Shown piece after piece: positions 52,668 to 61,002 of a DNA stretch of 64,000 nucleotides (position 1 is its first letter; each line of letters opens with the position of its first letter). The DNA comes from Pseudomonadota bacterium (GTDB taxonomy: Bacteria > Pseudomonadota > Gammaproteobacteria > Steroidobacterales > Steroidobacteraceae): the NCBI GenBank assembly GCA_018241505.1, contig JAFEDS010000013.1:311417-375416 (forward strand), in the 5' to 3' direction. The notes under the pieces are model-generated. The model did no database searches. It was not told the origin of the DNA and saw only the letters and a program-made list of their open reading frames with translations. The translations under genes were made by a program, and so were the position numbers.

Positions 52668-54386
52668 TCACGGTGGGGCCGTGAACACGGTCGTTCCCCC
52701 CACTACGGTCATGAGCACTTTGACGTCAGCGATTTCGCGCGCCGGAATCTTTGTAATATTCCGGTCGAGCACAATCAGGTCGGCCAGCTTGCCGACCTCG
52801 AGGGATCCGACTGCCTGCTCCGCGTGCAACTCATAGGCGGCATTGGCGGTGATGGCCCGGATGGCTGTCGCGACACTGAGTCCCGGATCGGTGCTCAACC
52901 GGCCCCGGTAGGAAGGGCCGGCCGCTGCGCTGTTCTCGCGCGTCACACCCACTTTGAGAGCGAACCATTCGTCCAGGCGATCGACAGGCCAATCGCTTCC
53001 GTAGGCCACGCGGGCGCCAGCATTGGCGAGAAAGCCGGCAGGCTCCAGGTATTTGAAACGCTGCGGGCCCAGGTAGTCGCGTGCGCCTTCGATGGTGTCC
53101 GACGCCGGCTTTTCCCATTGGAAGGAGAGAACCGGGATGGCGCCGAGACTCGCGAAGCGGGGGAAATCGGCAGGCGCCACGATTTCATTGTGCGCGATGG
53201 CCGCGCGGATCTGTGATTCAGGAAACTCCTTGCGCAGGGCTTCGATGGCATCCAGGCCTTCGTGAACAGCCCGGTCGCCGTCGGCATGCATGTGCGGCTC
53301 GAGGCCGTTGCGCGCCAGTCCGAGCAACAGCGCCTTCAACACGGGAGCCGGAAAGTAGACATCGGGGCCACGGTCTTTGCCTCTCGTCAGGTAGGGTTCC
53401 AACATGGCGCCGGTGAAAGCCGGCGCGGTAATGACCCCATCGAGAAACAGCTTCGTGTTGTGAACCGAAATGCCCGGGGCGGGGCGCAGCGCTCCCTGGT
53501 CGAAGCGCCTGGCCAGCGCTTTGACCGCGGCAACCGCCGCGACGGGATCCAGATTGGCGGCGGGCTTGATGACCGGTGCGAAATGGGCTCGCACGGTGAG
53601 ATCGCCGGCGCGCTGCACAGTCGAAAACGACTCGAGGTCGATACTCTCGGCGGCCGCATCCAGGAACGTGGTGATGCCCTGTTTGCGCAGCGCCTCGAGC
53701 GCCGCGCGGGCCGCGGCAACACTTTCGGCCCGCGTCGGTGCCGGAATGAGGTCCATGACTTTTGTCTGGGCAGCGTCTTCCAGCAGCCCGGAAGGCTTGC
53801 CGTCGGCATTGTGTTGGATCTTGCCGCCGACGGGGTCAGGCGTTTTCGCGTCGATCCGCGCGAGCTGCAGTGCCCGGCTGTTGGCCAACACCGTATGGCC
53901 GAACGACGACATGACTGCGATGGGCCGGTGCGTCGGCAGTGAGTCGAGAGTCGCGCTGGTCACTGCGACGCCGGCCGGCAGCATATCCTGTTGGAACCAG
54001 TTGACCACTTCGAGCCACTGGTCCGGTTCCCGTGCGTGGGTTTGGTCCAGGCAGGCCTGGATGCGCTGTTGGAACTGGGGGACTGTCAGCTTCTCGTAGT
54101 TGAGATTGCACTTCAGCAGGACGGTTCCGCCATCCTGCGGGTGCATGTGGCCGTCGATCAGCCCAGGCATCAGCATGCGTCCGTGCAGGTCGACAATCTT
54201 GGTTGTCGGTTTTGCCAGCGCCGTGGCGCCGGCAGTGGAACCTACGTAGCTGATACGTCCATCCTTGACGGCGATGGCTTGCTGGACGCTGTTGACCTTG
54301 TCTACCGTGTAGACGTAGCCGTTCGTGTAGATTGTGTCCGGGACGTTACTGACAGCAAGTGCGGTTGCCGCTAACACAAGGAGCAT
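52668..54386 (-). CDS. Secreted amidohydrolase family 3 (YtcJ-like)
   Basis: The 572-residue enzyme has a short hydrophobic leader (MLLVLAATALAVSNV, a marginal signal peptide), the first metal-ligand motif DGHMHPQDGG, and further ligands in HMHADGDRAVHEG, IAHNEIVAP and VAYGSDWPVD. Members hydrolyse amides and related C-N bonds with two metals. It lies 15 bases after the cytochrome and amine dehydrogenase genes. If it acts in the periplasm, it may release free amines from N-acyl compounds for oxidation there. That link is a hypothesis; the fold is clear. Confidence 0.85.
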   Translation of the reverse strand: MLLVLAATALAVSNVPDTIYTNGYVYTVDKVNSVQQAIAVKDGRISYVGSTAGATALAKPTTKIVDLHGRMLMPGLIDGHMHPQDGGTVLLKCNLNYEKLTVPQFQQRIQACLDQTHAREPDQWLEVVNWFQQDMLPAGVAVTSATLDSLPTHRPIAVMSSFGHTVLANSRALQLARIDAKTPDPVGGKIQHNADGKPSGLLEDAAQTKVMDLIPAPTRAESVAAARAALEALRKQGITTFLDAAAESIDLESFSTVQRAGDLTVRAHFAPVIKPAANLDPVAAVAAVKALARRFDQGALRPAPGISVHNTKLFLDGVITAPAFTGAMLEPYLTRGKDRGPDVYFPAPVLKALLLGLARNGLEPHMHADGDRAVHEGLDAIEALRKEFPESQIRAAIAHNEIVAPADFPRFASLGAIPVLSFQWEKPASDTIEGARDYLGPQRFKYLEPAGFLANAGARVAYGSDWPVDRLDEWFALKVGVTRENSAAAGPSYRGRLSTDPGLSVATAIRAITANAAYELHAEQAVGSLEVGKLADLIVLDRNITKIPAREIADVKVLMTVVGGTTVFTAPP

Positions 54387-54401
54387 TCAGGAGACTCCGA
54401 A

Positions 54402-54851
54402 TCAATACTGGGAGGGTGGGCTGGATCCTGTTGTTGCCAGATTGTGGACTACCGCACTGCGGGTGGCGAGTACGGACAGCAACGGCTGATGGCGCAGGGC
54501 GGCCACTTCATTGGTCGTAAACGGCGAGGGTGTCTTTGCGGATGCATTGGAATCGTACTTGACCGCGAGCCAATTCAACACCGCGGCGAGTTGTTCATCC
54601 GACAAGGCCGAGTTGGCTGCGCCGGGGACCCGCAGCACGTAATTGCGGCCTTCGGCGGTACGCATGAATTGGCGCAGCGCGTTGGCGAGTGGCGGTACCT
54701 TGCCGGGAACTCCCTGTGCCTCGGTGCCATGGCAGCCCATGCAGTGGAGGGCATAGTCCTGAGAAGGATTCGCAGCGTGGGCGCCGACGGTCGTCAACAA
54801 GCTGGCCAGCGCGGCGGCTACCGCGGCGCCCGCTGCCGCGGCGCGCCTCAT
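54402..54851 (-). CDS. Small periplasmic c-type cytochrome
   Basis: A 149-residue protein with a signal peptide (about 1-26, VGAHAANP) and one heme-binding CMGCH at 37-41. M63 in LRQFMRTAEG is a possible axial ligand. The C-terminal 40 residues after SNASAKTPSPF look disordered. It overlaps the quinone-dehydrogenase subunit gene before it by four bases, so it is the natural electron acceptor for that enzyme in place of a blue copper protein. It is not a di-heme MauG-type protein. Confidence 0.85.
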   Translation of the reverse strand: MRRAAAAGAAVAAALASLLTTVGAHAANPSQDYALHCMGCHGTEAQGVPGKVPPLANALRQFMRTAEGRNYVLRVPGAANSALSDEQLAAVLNWLAVKYDSNASAKTPSPFTTNEVAALRHQPLLSVLATRSAVVHNLATTGSSPPSQY

Positions 54852-55357
54852 TTTTCAGCCACGCCCAGGATGACCGACACCGAGCAGTGGTAGTTGGATT
54901 CGGAGTTGGCCATGCACCAGTTGACGTCGTTGTTGCGCGAGAGCCGGTACATCGGCTTCTCGCCTTCGTTACGCTCGCAGAAGCAATCGCCGCAGCTCAC
55001 TTTCCCGCAACAGTCATTGTACGAAACAATGTAGTCGCGTCCGTCAGTCGGATTGTGGCAGGTGCCGATCCAGGTAATGGGCGAGGACTGCGTGCCGGGC
55101 GGACAGGACGTGGAGGTCCCGCCGCAACAGGCGCACAGGAATCCATCAATGGCACAGTATTTCCAATACTGGCAATTCTGCTCATCGGCGCTCGGCCGGG
55201 CCGGCTCCTGCGCGCGTGCCGTGCGATCGATCGGCAGCAATGGCAACAACGCGGCTCCGGTGAGCAACTGACCGAGGGATGCCAGCAGGCAGCGCCGCGA
55301 GGTGCGCTTGGCCAGGGAGCGGGCGCGGTTCTCAACCAGGCGATCGAGGTTCTTCAT
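54848..55357 (-). CDS. mauA: TTQ amine dehydrogenase light chain
   Basis: The 169-residue precursor has a long Tat-like leader (TSRRCLLASLGQ, 19-30) and a cysteine-rich mature part. The two tryptophans that become tryptophan tryptophylquinone are W96 (PITWIGTC) and W147 (DVNWCMA), 51 residues apart as in known enzymes, and D71 (CAIDG) and D115 (NDCCG) match the catalytic/biogenesis aspartates of MADH. It has 14 cysteines in the mature part rather than the 12 of Paracoccus MauA. The heavy chain gene overlaps it by four bases and the cytochrome gene follows with another such overlap. This is the catalytic subunit of a periplasmic primary amine dehydrogenase. Confidence 0.94.
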   Translation of the reverse strand: MKNLDRLVENRARSLAKRTSRRCLLASLGQLLTGAALLPLLPIDRTARAQEPARPSADEQNCQYWKYCAIDGFLCACCGGTSTSCPPGTQSSPITWIGTCHNPTDGRDYIVSYNDCCGKVSCGDCFCERNEGEKPMYRLSRNNDVNWCMANSESNYHCSVSVILGVAEK

Positions 55358-56523
55358 GGGTTCAACATCAATTGTGGAGTCTGGCCGAGGTTCTTTTCAT
55401 CGTGCCGCAACTTTCCGGTTTGGGCATCGAGGATCAGCACGTGCGATTTATCCGTGGCGACAAACAGCAACGGCGCCGGATCCTGCGATACCTGCACGGC
55501 CACCGCGCCGCCGGTTACCCGGGTGTCGATGGGCCAGCGCGCCGTGCGTTGGTGTGACTTCAGGTCGAACACCCAGATTTCGGTGCCGGGGTCCTTGTGC
55601 GAACCGTCCCCGCCTTTGTGCATGGGCACAAACAACTTGTTCAGTCCCCGATGGACTGCGCCGATCTGCACGCCGCCGGGTCGCCAGGTGCCTTTTTCGG
55701 CCGCGCTGACCAGCGACCACGCGGCTCGGGCGGCGGGCCTCTTCTGCGTGAAGTCGATTTCGTGCACCTGGCCGAGAAACGACAGGTAGGCGTAGCCGTC
55801 GGACAGAGGAACGGCCTGCGCGAAAACCGGATCCTCGTCGACGTTGAAGAACTGCTCCGAGCTCGTACGTGAGGCTTCCTTGCCCTGGGCATTCAGTGTG
55901 ACGGTCAACAGGCGCCCGCTCTCACAAATGGAAGACACCTGGTTCGGACCCCAGGGAAAAACCAGGGTACAGCCGGCCGTGTCGATCTCACTCAACACGG
56001 TCTTTTTGGCCGGATCCAACACGCCGAACGACGCCGCGGGCGTCAGGTACGGCACATAGACAAATTTGCCGTCCGAGCTGTAACCCATGGTGAACAGCAT
56101 GGACAGCGTCTGGGCGTGCTTGGGTGGAATGACAATCTCGCCGGTCTTGCCGAGCGTGTTGTTGTCGTTGAATTCGACTACGTCGGTGCGGGTGCCGTGG
56201 CCGCCCCGGGCGAAATAGGTTGTTGCCACGGCCGTCGTATGGCCGTCCGGGGAAATATTGACGGCTGGAAAGAACCCGGCGTCAATCTGGCCGATGCGCC
56301 GATGTGTATCGCCGTCAAACAGCCAGACGCGTGAGTCGATCTCGTTGTTGAACGCGTAGTCGACCACGTACACCCAATGAGGCGATTTCGGTCCGACCGT
56401 GGAGATCGTCAGATGCTCCGCTGCAAGCGGCGGCGGCTGCGGTTTGGCGGGCGCCGCACCCCAGGAGGGAGCGATGCTCGCAGCGAGCATTCCCAGCGTC
56501 ACACCTGGCCAATATTTTCTCAT
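55354..56523 (-). CDS. mauB: TTQ amine dehydrogenase heavy chain
   Basis: The ATG at 56523 has a GGGGGTAG leader and opens a signal peptide (SIAPSWGA|APAK); upstream sequence in frame reads as noise. The 389-residue seven-bladed propeller protein matches MauB/AauB heavy chains in length and in repeats such as WVYVVDYAFNNEIDSRVWLFDGD and PFGVLDPAKK-like segments. It binds the TTQ-bearing light chain and shapes the amine channel. It is first in a leftward operon (mauB, mauA, cytochrome, amidohydrolase) and is divergent from the flavoprotein operon. Methylamine versus aromatic or longer amine preference cannot be decided from the sequence by eye. Confidence 0.92.
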   Translation of the reverse strand: MRKYWPGVTLGMLAASIAPSWGAAPAKPQPPPLAAEHLTISTVGPKSPHWVYVVDYAFNNEIDSRVWLFDGDTHRRIGQIDAGFFPAVNISPDGHTTAVATTYFARGGHGTRTDVVEFNDNNTLGKTGEIVIPPKHAQTLSMLFTMGYSSDGKFVYVPYLTPAASFGVLDPAKKTVLSEIDTAGCTLVFPWGPNQVSSICESGRLLTVTLNAQGKEASRTSSEQFFNVDEDPVFAQAVPLSDGYAYLSFLGQVHEIDFTQKRPAARAAWSLVSAAEKGTWRPGGVQIGAVHRGLNKLFVPMHKGGDGSHKDPGTEIWVFDLKSHQRTARWPIDTRVTGGAVAVQVSQDPAPLLFVATDKSHVLILDAQTGKLRHDEKNLGQTPQLMLNP

Positions 56524-56541
56524 TTCTACCCCCTGGACCGT

Positions 56542-56555
56542 TCGAGCGCGCTCGA
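56542..56555. promoter_or_regulatory. 14-base palindrome in the divergent promoter of the amine island
   Basis: TCGAGCGCGCTCGA at 56542-56555 is a perfect palindrome in the 89-base spacer between mauB and the flavoprotein gene. It is placed to allow one regulator to control both directions. Note that GC-rich palindromes are more likely by chance here. Confidence 0.45.
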
Positions 56556-56612
56556 GTCTCGCATATCGCACACCGAGTCGAAAGTAGTGAGGATTCGCGC
56601 TACGCTGCCGGC

Positions 56613-58532
56613 ATGAAAGAAGCGCGTCCACCTCACTCGCGGGAGCGGAATCTCGGCGAGGACAGGCAGATTCCGCGGCGTGACTTTCTGCAAGGAGCAC
56701 TGGTCGCCGCGGCAACAACTTTAACCGGCCCCCTGCTGCAGGCACAGGCGGCGGAGAGCGTCGAGCCGCAAAATGCAGCCGGGTACTACCCTCCGGCCTC
56801 GACGGGGCTGCGGGGCAGTCATCCGGGCTCGTTCGAAACGGCGCATGCTGTGCGGGACGGCCGTCAGCCCAGCGCTCCAACCGACAGCGGCGAAGCCTAT
56901 GACCTGGTGGTCGTTGGCGGCGGCATCAGTGGGCTGTCGGCGGCCCACTTCTTCCAGGCCCGGGCGGGCCGGGCGACCCGCATCCTGATCCTGGACAATC
57001 ACGATGACTTCGGCGGCCACGCCAAGCGCAACGAGTTCCAGTTGGGCGGCCGCCTGCAGTTGCTGAACGGTGGCACCCTCGAAATCGACAGTCCGCGTCC
57101 GTACGCAGCCGTTCCAAAGGCTTTGCTCGCCGAGCTGGGCATTGATGTGCCGGCCTTGAGCCGTCAGGTCGAGCATCCGAAGTTCTATGAATCGCTCGGC
57201 ATGCGCGCCGGTGTGTTTTTCGATCGGGAGACCTTCGGAGCCGACAAACTGGTGTCGGGCTACCATTCCGTGCCAATCAGCACGCTGCTGTCGGATGCAC
57301 CGTTGTCGGCCCGCGCGCGCGAGGATATTCGGCGCATCGAAGAAGGCGCCGCCGATTTCATGCCGGGGCTCACTTCCGATGCGAAGAAACTGCAACTGTC
57401 GAAAATCAGCTACGCCGCTTATTTGCGCGACTACGTCAAAGCGGATCCGGCCGCCATTGCTTTCTACCAAGCATGGCCGCACGGTGAATGGGGCGTGGGG
57501 ATCGATGCGATATCGGCCCTTGATTGCTGGGGCTTTGGAATGGTCGGGTTCAAAGGTCTCGGGCTCACGCCCGGGATCATCCCGCGCATGGGTTACACGC
57601 CTTCCGGGTACGCTGCGACGGGCGGATCGGACACGCTGCACTTCCCCGACGGTAATGCAACCATCGCCCGGTTGTTGGTGCGCAAGCTCGTTCCGGAGGC
57701 AATTCCAGGCACGACCGCGACCGACATCGTTACCGCGCGTGCCCGCTACGACGTTCTCGACCGCGCTGGAGCGCCGACACGGATTCGACTCAACAGCACG
57801 GTCGTTCGCGCGGTCAACAGCAGCGCGGGAGTGGAAGTCACGTACGTCAACGGTGGCGGCACATTCAAGGTCCGCGCCCGCAATTGCGTGATGGCCTGTT
57901 GGAACATGATGATTCCCTACCTGTGTCCGGAGTTGCCGGAGGCGCAGAAAGCGGCTCTCCACAAACTCGTCAAGACACCGCTCGTCTACACCAGTGTGGC
58001 ATTACGCAACTGGGAGTCTTTCCACAAACTGAAGGTGAGCCGGGTGTATGCGCCGGCGGGGTATCACTCGAGCCTCGCATTGAACTGGAATATGAAAATC
58101 GGCGCCTACCACAGCCCGGACTCGCCCGCCGAGCCGATTCTGCTGCACATGACCCGGACGCCGTGCAAGCCGAATGTGGGTTTGTCGGAGCACGAGCAGA
58201 ACAAGGCCGGGCGTGCCGAATTGCTCGCCACGCCGTTCGCCACCTTTGAGCGCAACATTCGCGATCAATTGGCCCGCACGCTCGCCGGTGGCGGTTTCGA
58301 CCCAGCGCGCGACATAGAAGCAATTACCGTCAACCGGTGGCCGCACGGCTATGCGGCGGAATATAACCCGCTGTGGGATCCGGATGGACCTGAGGACCAG
58401 CGGCCAAATGTAATCGGGCGCGCCATCTTCGGCAGGATCGCCATCGCGAATTCGGATGCGGGCGGCGCTGCCTACACGGATTCGGCAATTGCGCAGGCGG
58501 ATCGGGCAGTGAACGAGTTGTTGAAGGGGTGA
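56613..58532 (+). CDS. Tat-exported flavin amine dehydrogenase (spermidine dehydrogenase-like)
   Basis: The 639-residue protein has a Tat signal with R22-R23 (IPRRDFLQGAL), an FAD-binding motif DLVVVGGGISGLSAAHF at about 97-113 and NHDDFGGHAKRNEF. Later parts such as HGEWGVGIDAISALDCWGFG resemble the Pseudomonas SpdH spermidine dehydrogenase, which cleaves spermidine in the periplasm. It heads a rightward operon and overlaps the next flavoprotein gene by four bases. Electron acceptor and exact amine are unknown; a polyamine is my best guess from family similarity. Confidence 0.8.
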   Translation: MKEARPPHSRERNLGEDRQIPRRDFLQGALVAAATTLTGPLLQAQAAESVEPQNAAGYYPPASTGLRGSHPGSFETAHAVRDGRQPSAPTDSGEAYDLVVVGGGISGLSAAHFFQARAGRATRILILDNHDDFGGHAKRNEFQLGGRLQLLNGGTLEIDSPRPYAAVPKALLAELGIDVPALSRQVEHPKFYESLGMRAGVFFDRETFGADKLVSGYHSVPISTLLSDAPLSARAREDIRRIEEGAADFMPGLTSDAKKLQLSKISYAAYLRDYVKADPAAIAFYQAWPHGEWGVGIDAISALDCWGFGMVGFKGLGLTPGIIPRMGYTPSGYAATGGSDTLHFPDGNATIARLLVRKLVPEAIPGTTATDIVTARARYDVLDRAGAPTRIRLNSTVVRAVNSSAGVEVTYVNGGGTFKVRARNCVMACWNMMIPYLCPELPEAQKAALHKLVKTPLVYTSVALRNWESFHKLKVSRVYAPAGYHSSLALNWNMKIGAYHSPDSPAEPILLHMTRTPCKPNVGLSEHEQNKAGRAELLATPFATFERNIRDQLARTLAGGGFDPARDIEAITVNRWPHGYAAEYNPLWDPDGPEDQRPNVIGRAIFGRIAIANSDAGGAAYTDSAIAQADRAVNELLKG

Positions 58533-59848
58533 GCGTGGCCGGTTCGCTGTGGTACGCAACCGCTGCTCCCGGTCCTGTGCTGGGACCACTCACCGCGAGC
58601 GTGCGCGCTGAGGTTGCGATCATCGGTGCGGGCTACACCGGCCTGTCGGCCGCCCTGCGGCTCGCCGAGGCCGGCCGGGATGTGGTCGTGTTGGAAGCCC
58701 TGGAGGTGGGCGAACGCGCATCGGGCCTCAATGGCGGGCAGGTGATTCCGGGTGTCAAACACGATCCTGACATCCTGGAGGAAATGTTCGGCCCGGTGGC
58801 CGGTTCGCGGCTCGTGGACACCGTCGCCTCCGGCCCCGATGTGGTCTTCGATCTGATCCGCAAATATGAAATTGCCTGCGCGGCCACACGTACCGGCTGG
58901 ATTCAGCCGGCTACCTCGCCCGCGACCCTGGAGGTCATTGCCGCGCGGGTGGGTCAATGGCGCCGGCGCGGGGCCGATGTTGAGTTGTTGTCGGCGGCCG
59001 AGACCGCGCGGCTGATCGGCTCGCAGCGTTATCTCGGCGCCTGGATCGACAGGCGGGGCGGCACGATTCAGCCGTTGTCGTATGTTCGGGGCCTGGCGCG
59101 CGCGGCCCGCGGTGCCGGTGCGCGGATTTTCAGCCAATCGCCCGCGACGGACCTGGAGGAAACTCACAGCGAATGGCGAATACAAACTCCGCAGGGCAGT
59201 GTCGTCAGTGCCATGGTCATCATTGCAACAGACGCCTATACGGACCGGCTCGTGGACCCGTTGCGACGAACGTTGATTCCCGTGCCTTCGTTCCAGGTGG
59301 CGACCGAGCCGATCTGCGACGAGCTGCGCCAGACGATTCTGCCGGAAGGCCAGTCGGCGTCGGACACCTGGCATCTGCTGCGTTATTTCAGACTGGATCC
59401 GACAGGGCGGCTCGTGATGGGCTCGCGCGGGACATTCGCTGACGTACCGGTTGCCGTGGCGGCCCGGCACCATTACCGTGCCGTCCGCGAGATTTTTCCG
59501 CAGCTCGAGGGGATCCGCTACGAATATCACTGGGGCGGGCTCGTGGGAATGACGCGCGACCACCTGCCTCACCTGCATGAGATCGCCCCCGGGCTGCTCA
59601 CGGGTCTGGGATACAACGGGCGCGGTGTTGCCATGGCGACGGTAATGGGCCGGATTCTGGCCGACTGGGCGCTCGGCATGCCGGGGCCGGAGTTGGCTTT
59701 TCCGGTTACGCCGCTGGCGCCGATTCCCATGCACCGCTTCAATCAATTCGGGGCCCGCATGGTCATCCAGGGGTTGCGTGCCATGGATGGGCTTGCGCGG
59801 GTGCGCGACCGCTGGTCGGCGCGATCGGCCCCAGGACTGTCACTATGA
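58529..59848 (+). CDS. FAD-dependent amine oxidase, PuuB/OrdL-like
   Basis: The 439-residue protein starts at GTG 58529, coupled to the previous gene by GTGA. It has the DAO-family FAD motif VAIIGAGYTGLSAALRLAEAG (about 29-49), the ERASGLNGGQVIPG segment typical of gamma-glutamylputrescine oxidases, and the C-terminal LLTGLGYNGRGVAMAT. It oxidises an amine or amino acid to an imine in the cytoplasm. In a cluster with periplasmic polyamine dehydrogenase it may finish amine degradation after uptake. The end overlaps mauE by four bases. Confidence 0.87.
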   Translation: MSVAGSLWYATAAPGPVLGPLTASVRAEVAIIGAGYTGLSAALRLAEAGRDVVVLEALEVGERASGLNGGQVIPGVKHDPDILEEMFGPVAGSRLVDTVASGPDVVFDLIRKYEIACAATRTGWIQPATSPATLEVIAARVGQWRRRGADVELLSAAETARLIGSQRYLGAWIDRRGGTIQPLSYVRGLARAARGAGARIFSQSPATDLEETHSEWRIQTPQGSVVSAMVIIATDAYTDRLVDPLRRTLIPVPSFQVATEPICDELRQTILPEGQSASDTWHLLRYFRLDPTGRLVMGSRGTFADVPVAVAARHHYRAVREIFPQLEGIRYEYHWGGLVGMTRDHLPHLHEIAPGLLTGLGYNGRGVAMATVMGRILADWALGMPGPELAFPVTPLAPIPMHRFNQFGARMVIQGLRAMDGLARVRDRWSARSAPGLSL

Positions 59849-60366
59849 GCATCGATCCGGCTGTCGCCTGTTTGATCGCCGCCTGCGTGGGGCTGCTGTT
59901 CCTGGTCGCGGCGATCCACAAGTTGCGCGACCTGCGCCGCTTCCGCGAGGTGTTTGCCGCTTATCGCCTGGCTCCGCCCGCCGCCGGGCGTGCCCTGGCA
60001 CCGGTAGTGCCGGCGCTGGAGCTCGCCGTTGCGGTCGGGTTGTTGTTTGATAACCTGCGCACGCCGGCGCTGTGGACCGGCATCGCACTGTTGCTCCTGT
60101 ACGTGGCGGGTATCGCCATCAACCTGGCCCGCGGGCGCCGCGATCTGGATTGCGGCTGCGCGGGTCCGTACGACCGCCGTCCGATCGCCGCCTGGATGAT
60201 CTGGCGCAATCTCGGAATCGCGATTGTGCTGGCCGCTGCGCTGCTGCCCTGGAGCGGACGGCCCATGGTGCTGACCGATGCCGTCACCATCGGCTTCGGA
60301 ACCGCCTGCTGTGCGCTGGTTTACCTCTGCCTCGACCGACTGTTGACTCCCGCCCGCGCTCCCTGA
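59845..60366 (+). CDS. mauE: MauE membrane protein for amine dehydrogenase maturation
   Basis: This 173-residue integral membrane protein has four or five hydrophobic helices and the conserved segment RGRRDLDCGCAGP with paired cysteines (about 97-109) that marks MauE. MauE and MauD help move disulfide-bonding power to the periplasm for the heavily cross-linked light chain. It overlaps the flavin oxidase gene before it (ATGA) and precedes mauD by 23 bases. Its presence on the strand opposite to mauBA is unusual. Confidence 0.9.
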   Translation: MSIDPAVACLIAACVGLLFLVAAIHKLRDLRRFREVFAAYRLAPPAAGRALAPVVPALELAVAVGLLFDNLRTPALWTGIALLLLYVAGIAINLARGRRDLDCGCAGPYDRRPIAAWMIWRNLGIAIVLAAALLPWSGRPMVLTDAVTIGFGTACCALVYLCLDRLLTPARAP

Positions 60367-60389
60367 CAATTTCTCAACGAGACTGACCG

Positions 60390-60983
60390 ATGAGTGCACT
60401 TGCCGTTTCCAATGTCGTACTGTGGATTGTTGTGTTGGGTCTGCTGGCCCTCGTGTTGGCGTTGACCCGCCAGATCGGTGTTTTGCACGAGCGGATATCG
60501 CCTGTGGGCGCGCTGATGATCAACAAGGGGCTCACCGTGGGTGAGAAGGTGCCCGTGATCGACGTCAGTGACCTGAGTGGCCAGGCGTTGCAGGTGGGCG
60601 CGCCGCGCAGCGACGGCTTGAGCACGCTGCTGCTGTTTGTATCGCCCACGTGCCCCGTGTGCGAGTCGCTTCTGCCGGTGTTGCAAGCCAGCCGCAAGCA
60701 GGAGAAAAGCTGGTTGCACATCGTACTTGCCAGCGACGGCGACCTCGCCACGCAGCGCGAGTTTGTCCGCGGCAAGGGCCTGACCGGGTTTCAATATGTT
60801 GTGTCAGCGCCGCTGGGCATGACCTATCAGGTCAGCCGCTTGCCGTTCGCGGCGCTGGTGGATGCCGCGGGGATCCTGCGGGCCCGCGGCCTCGTCAACT
60901 CGCGGGAACACCTGGAAAGTCTGTTTGAGGCGCAAAGGCTGGGCGTCGCGTCATTGCAGGAATATTTCGTTGCACACAGTTAG
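60390..60983 (+). CDS. mauD: MauD thioredoxin-like maturation factor
   Basis: The 197-residue protein has an N-terminal membrane anchor (about 8-27, VVLWIVVLGLLALVLAL) and a periplasmic thioredoxin-fold domain with CPVC at C88-C91 (SPTCPVCESLLP). It is needed to form the light chain disulfides in methylamine dehydrogenase. The sequence between anchor and thioredoxin domain (RQIGVLHERISPVGALM) is typical of MauD. It is the last gene of the rightward amine operon and ends in a hairpin. A link to the light chain encoded on the other strand is expected. Confidence 0.93.
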   Translation: MSALAVSNVVLWIVVLGLLALVLALTRQIGVLHERISPVGALMINKGLTVGEKVPVIDVSDLSGQALQVGAPRSDGLSTLLLFVSPTCPVCESLLPVLQASRKQEKSWLHIVLASDGDLATQREFVRGKGLTGFQYVVSAPLGMTYQVSRLPFAALVDAAGILRARGLVNSREHLESLFEAQRLGVASLQEYFVAHS

Positions 60984-60992
60984 TCTGCAACG
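60968..60992 (+). terminator. Inverted repeat with stop codon in loop (mauD end)
   Basis: CGTTGCA (60968-60974) pairs perfectly with TGCAACG (60986-60992), enclosing an 11-base loop that includes the TAG stop at 60981-60983. There is no U-tract. It marks the end of the amine operon. Confidence 0.4.
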
Positions 60993-61002
60993 TCAAGCCG
61001 GA

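Noticed and set aside
54402-54851. Small cytochrome as a MauG enzyme
   Set aside because: It has only one CxxCH and is far too short for a di-heme MauG.
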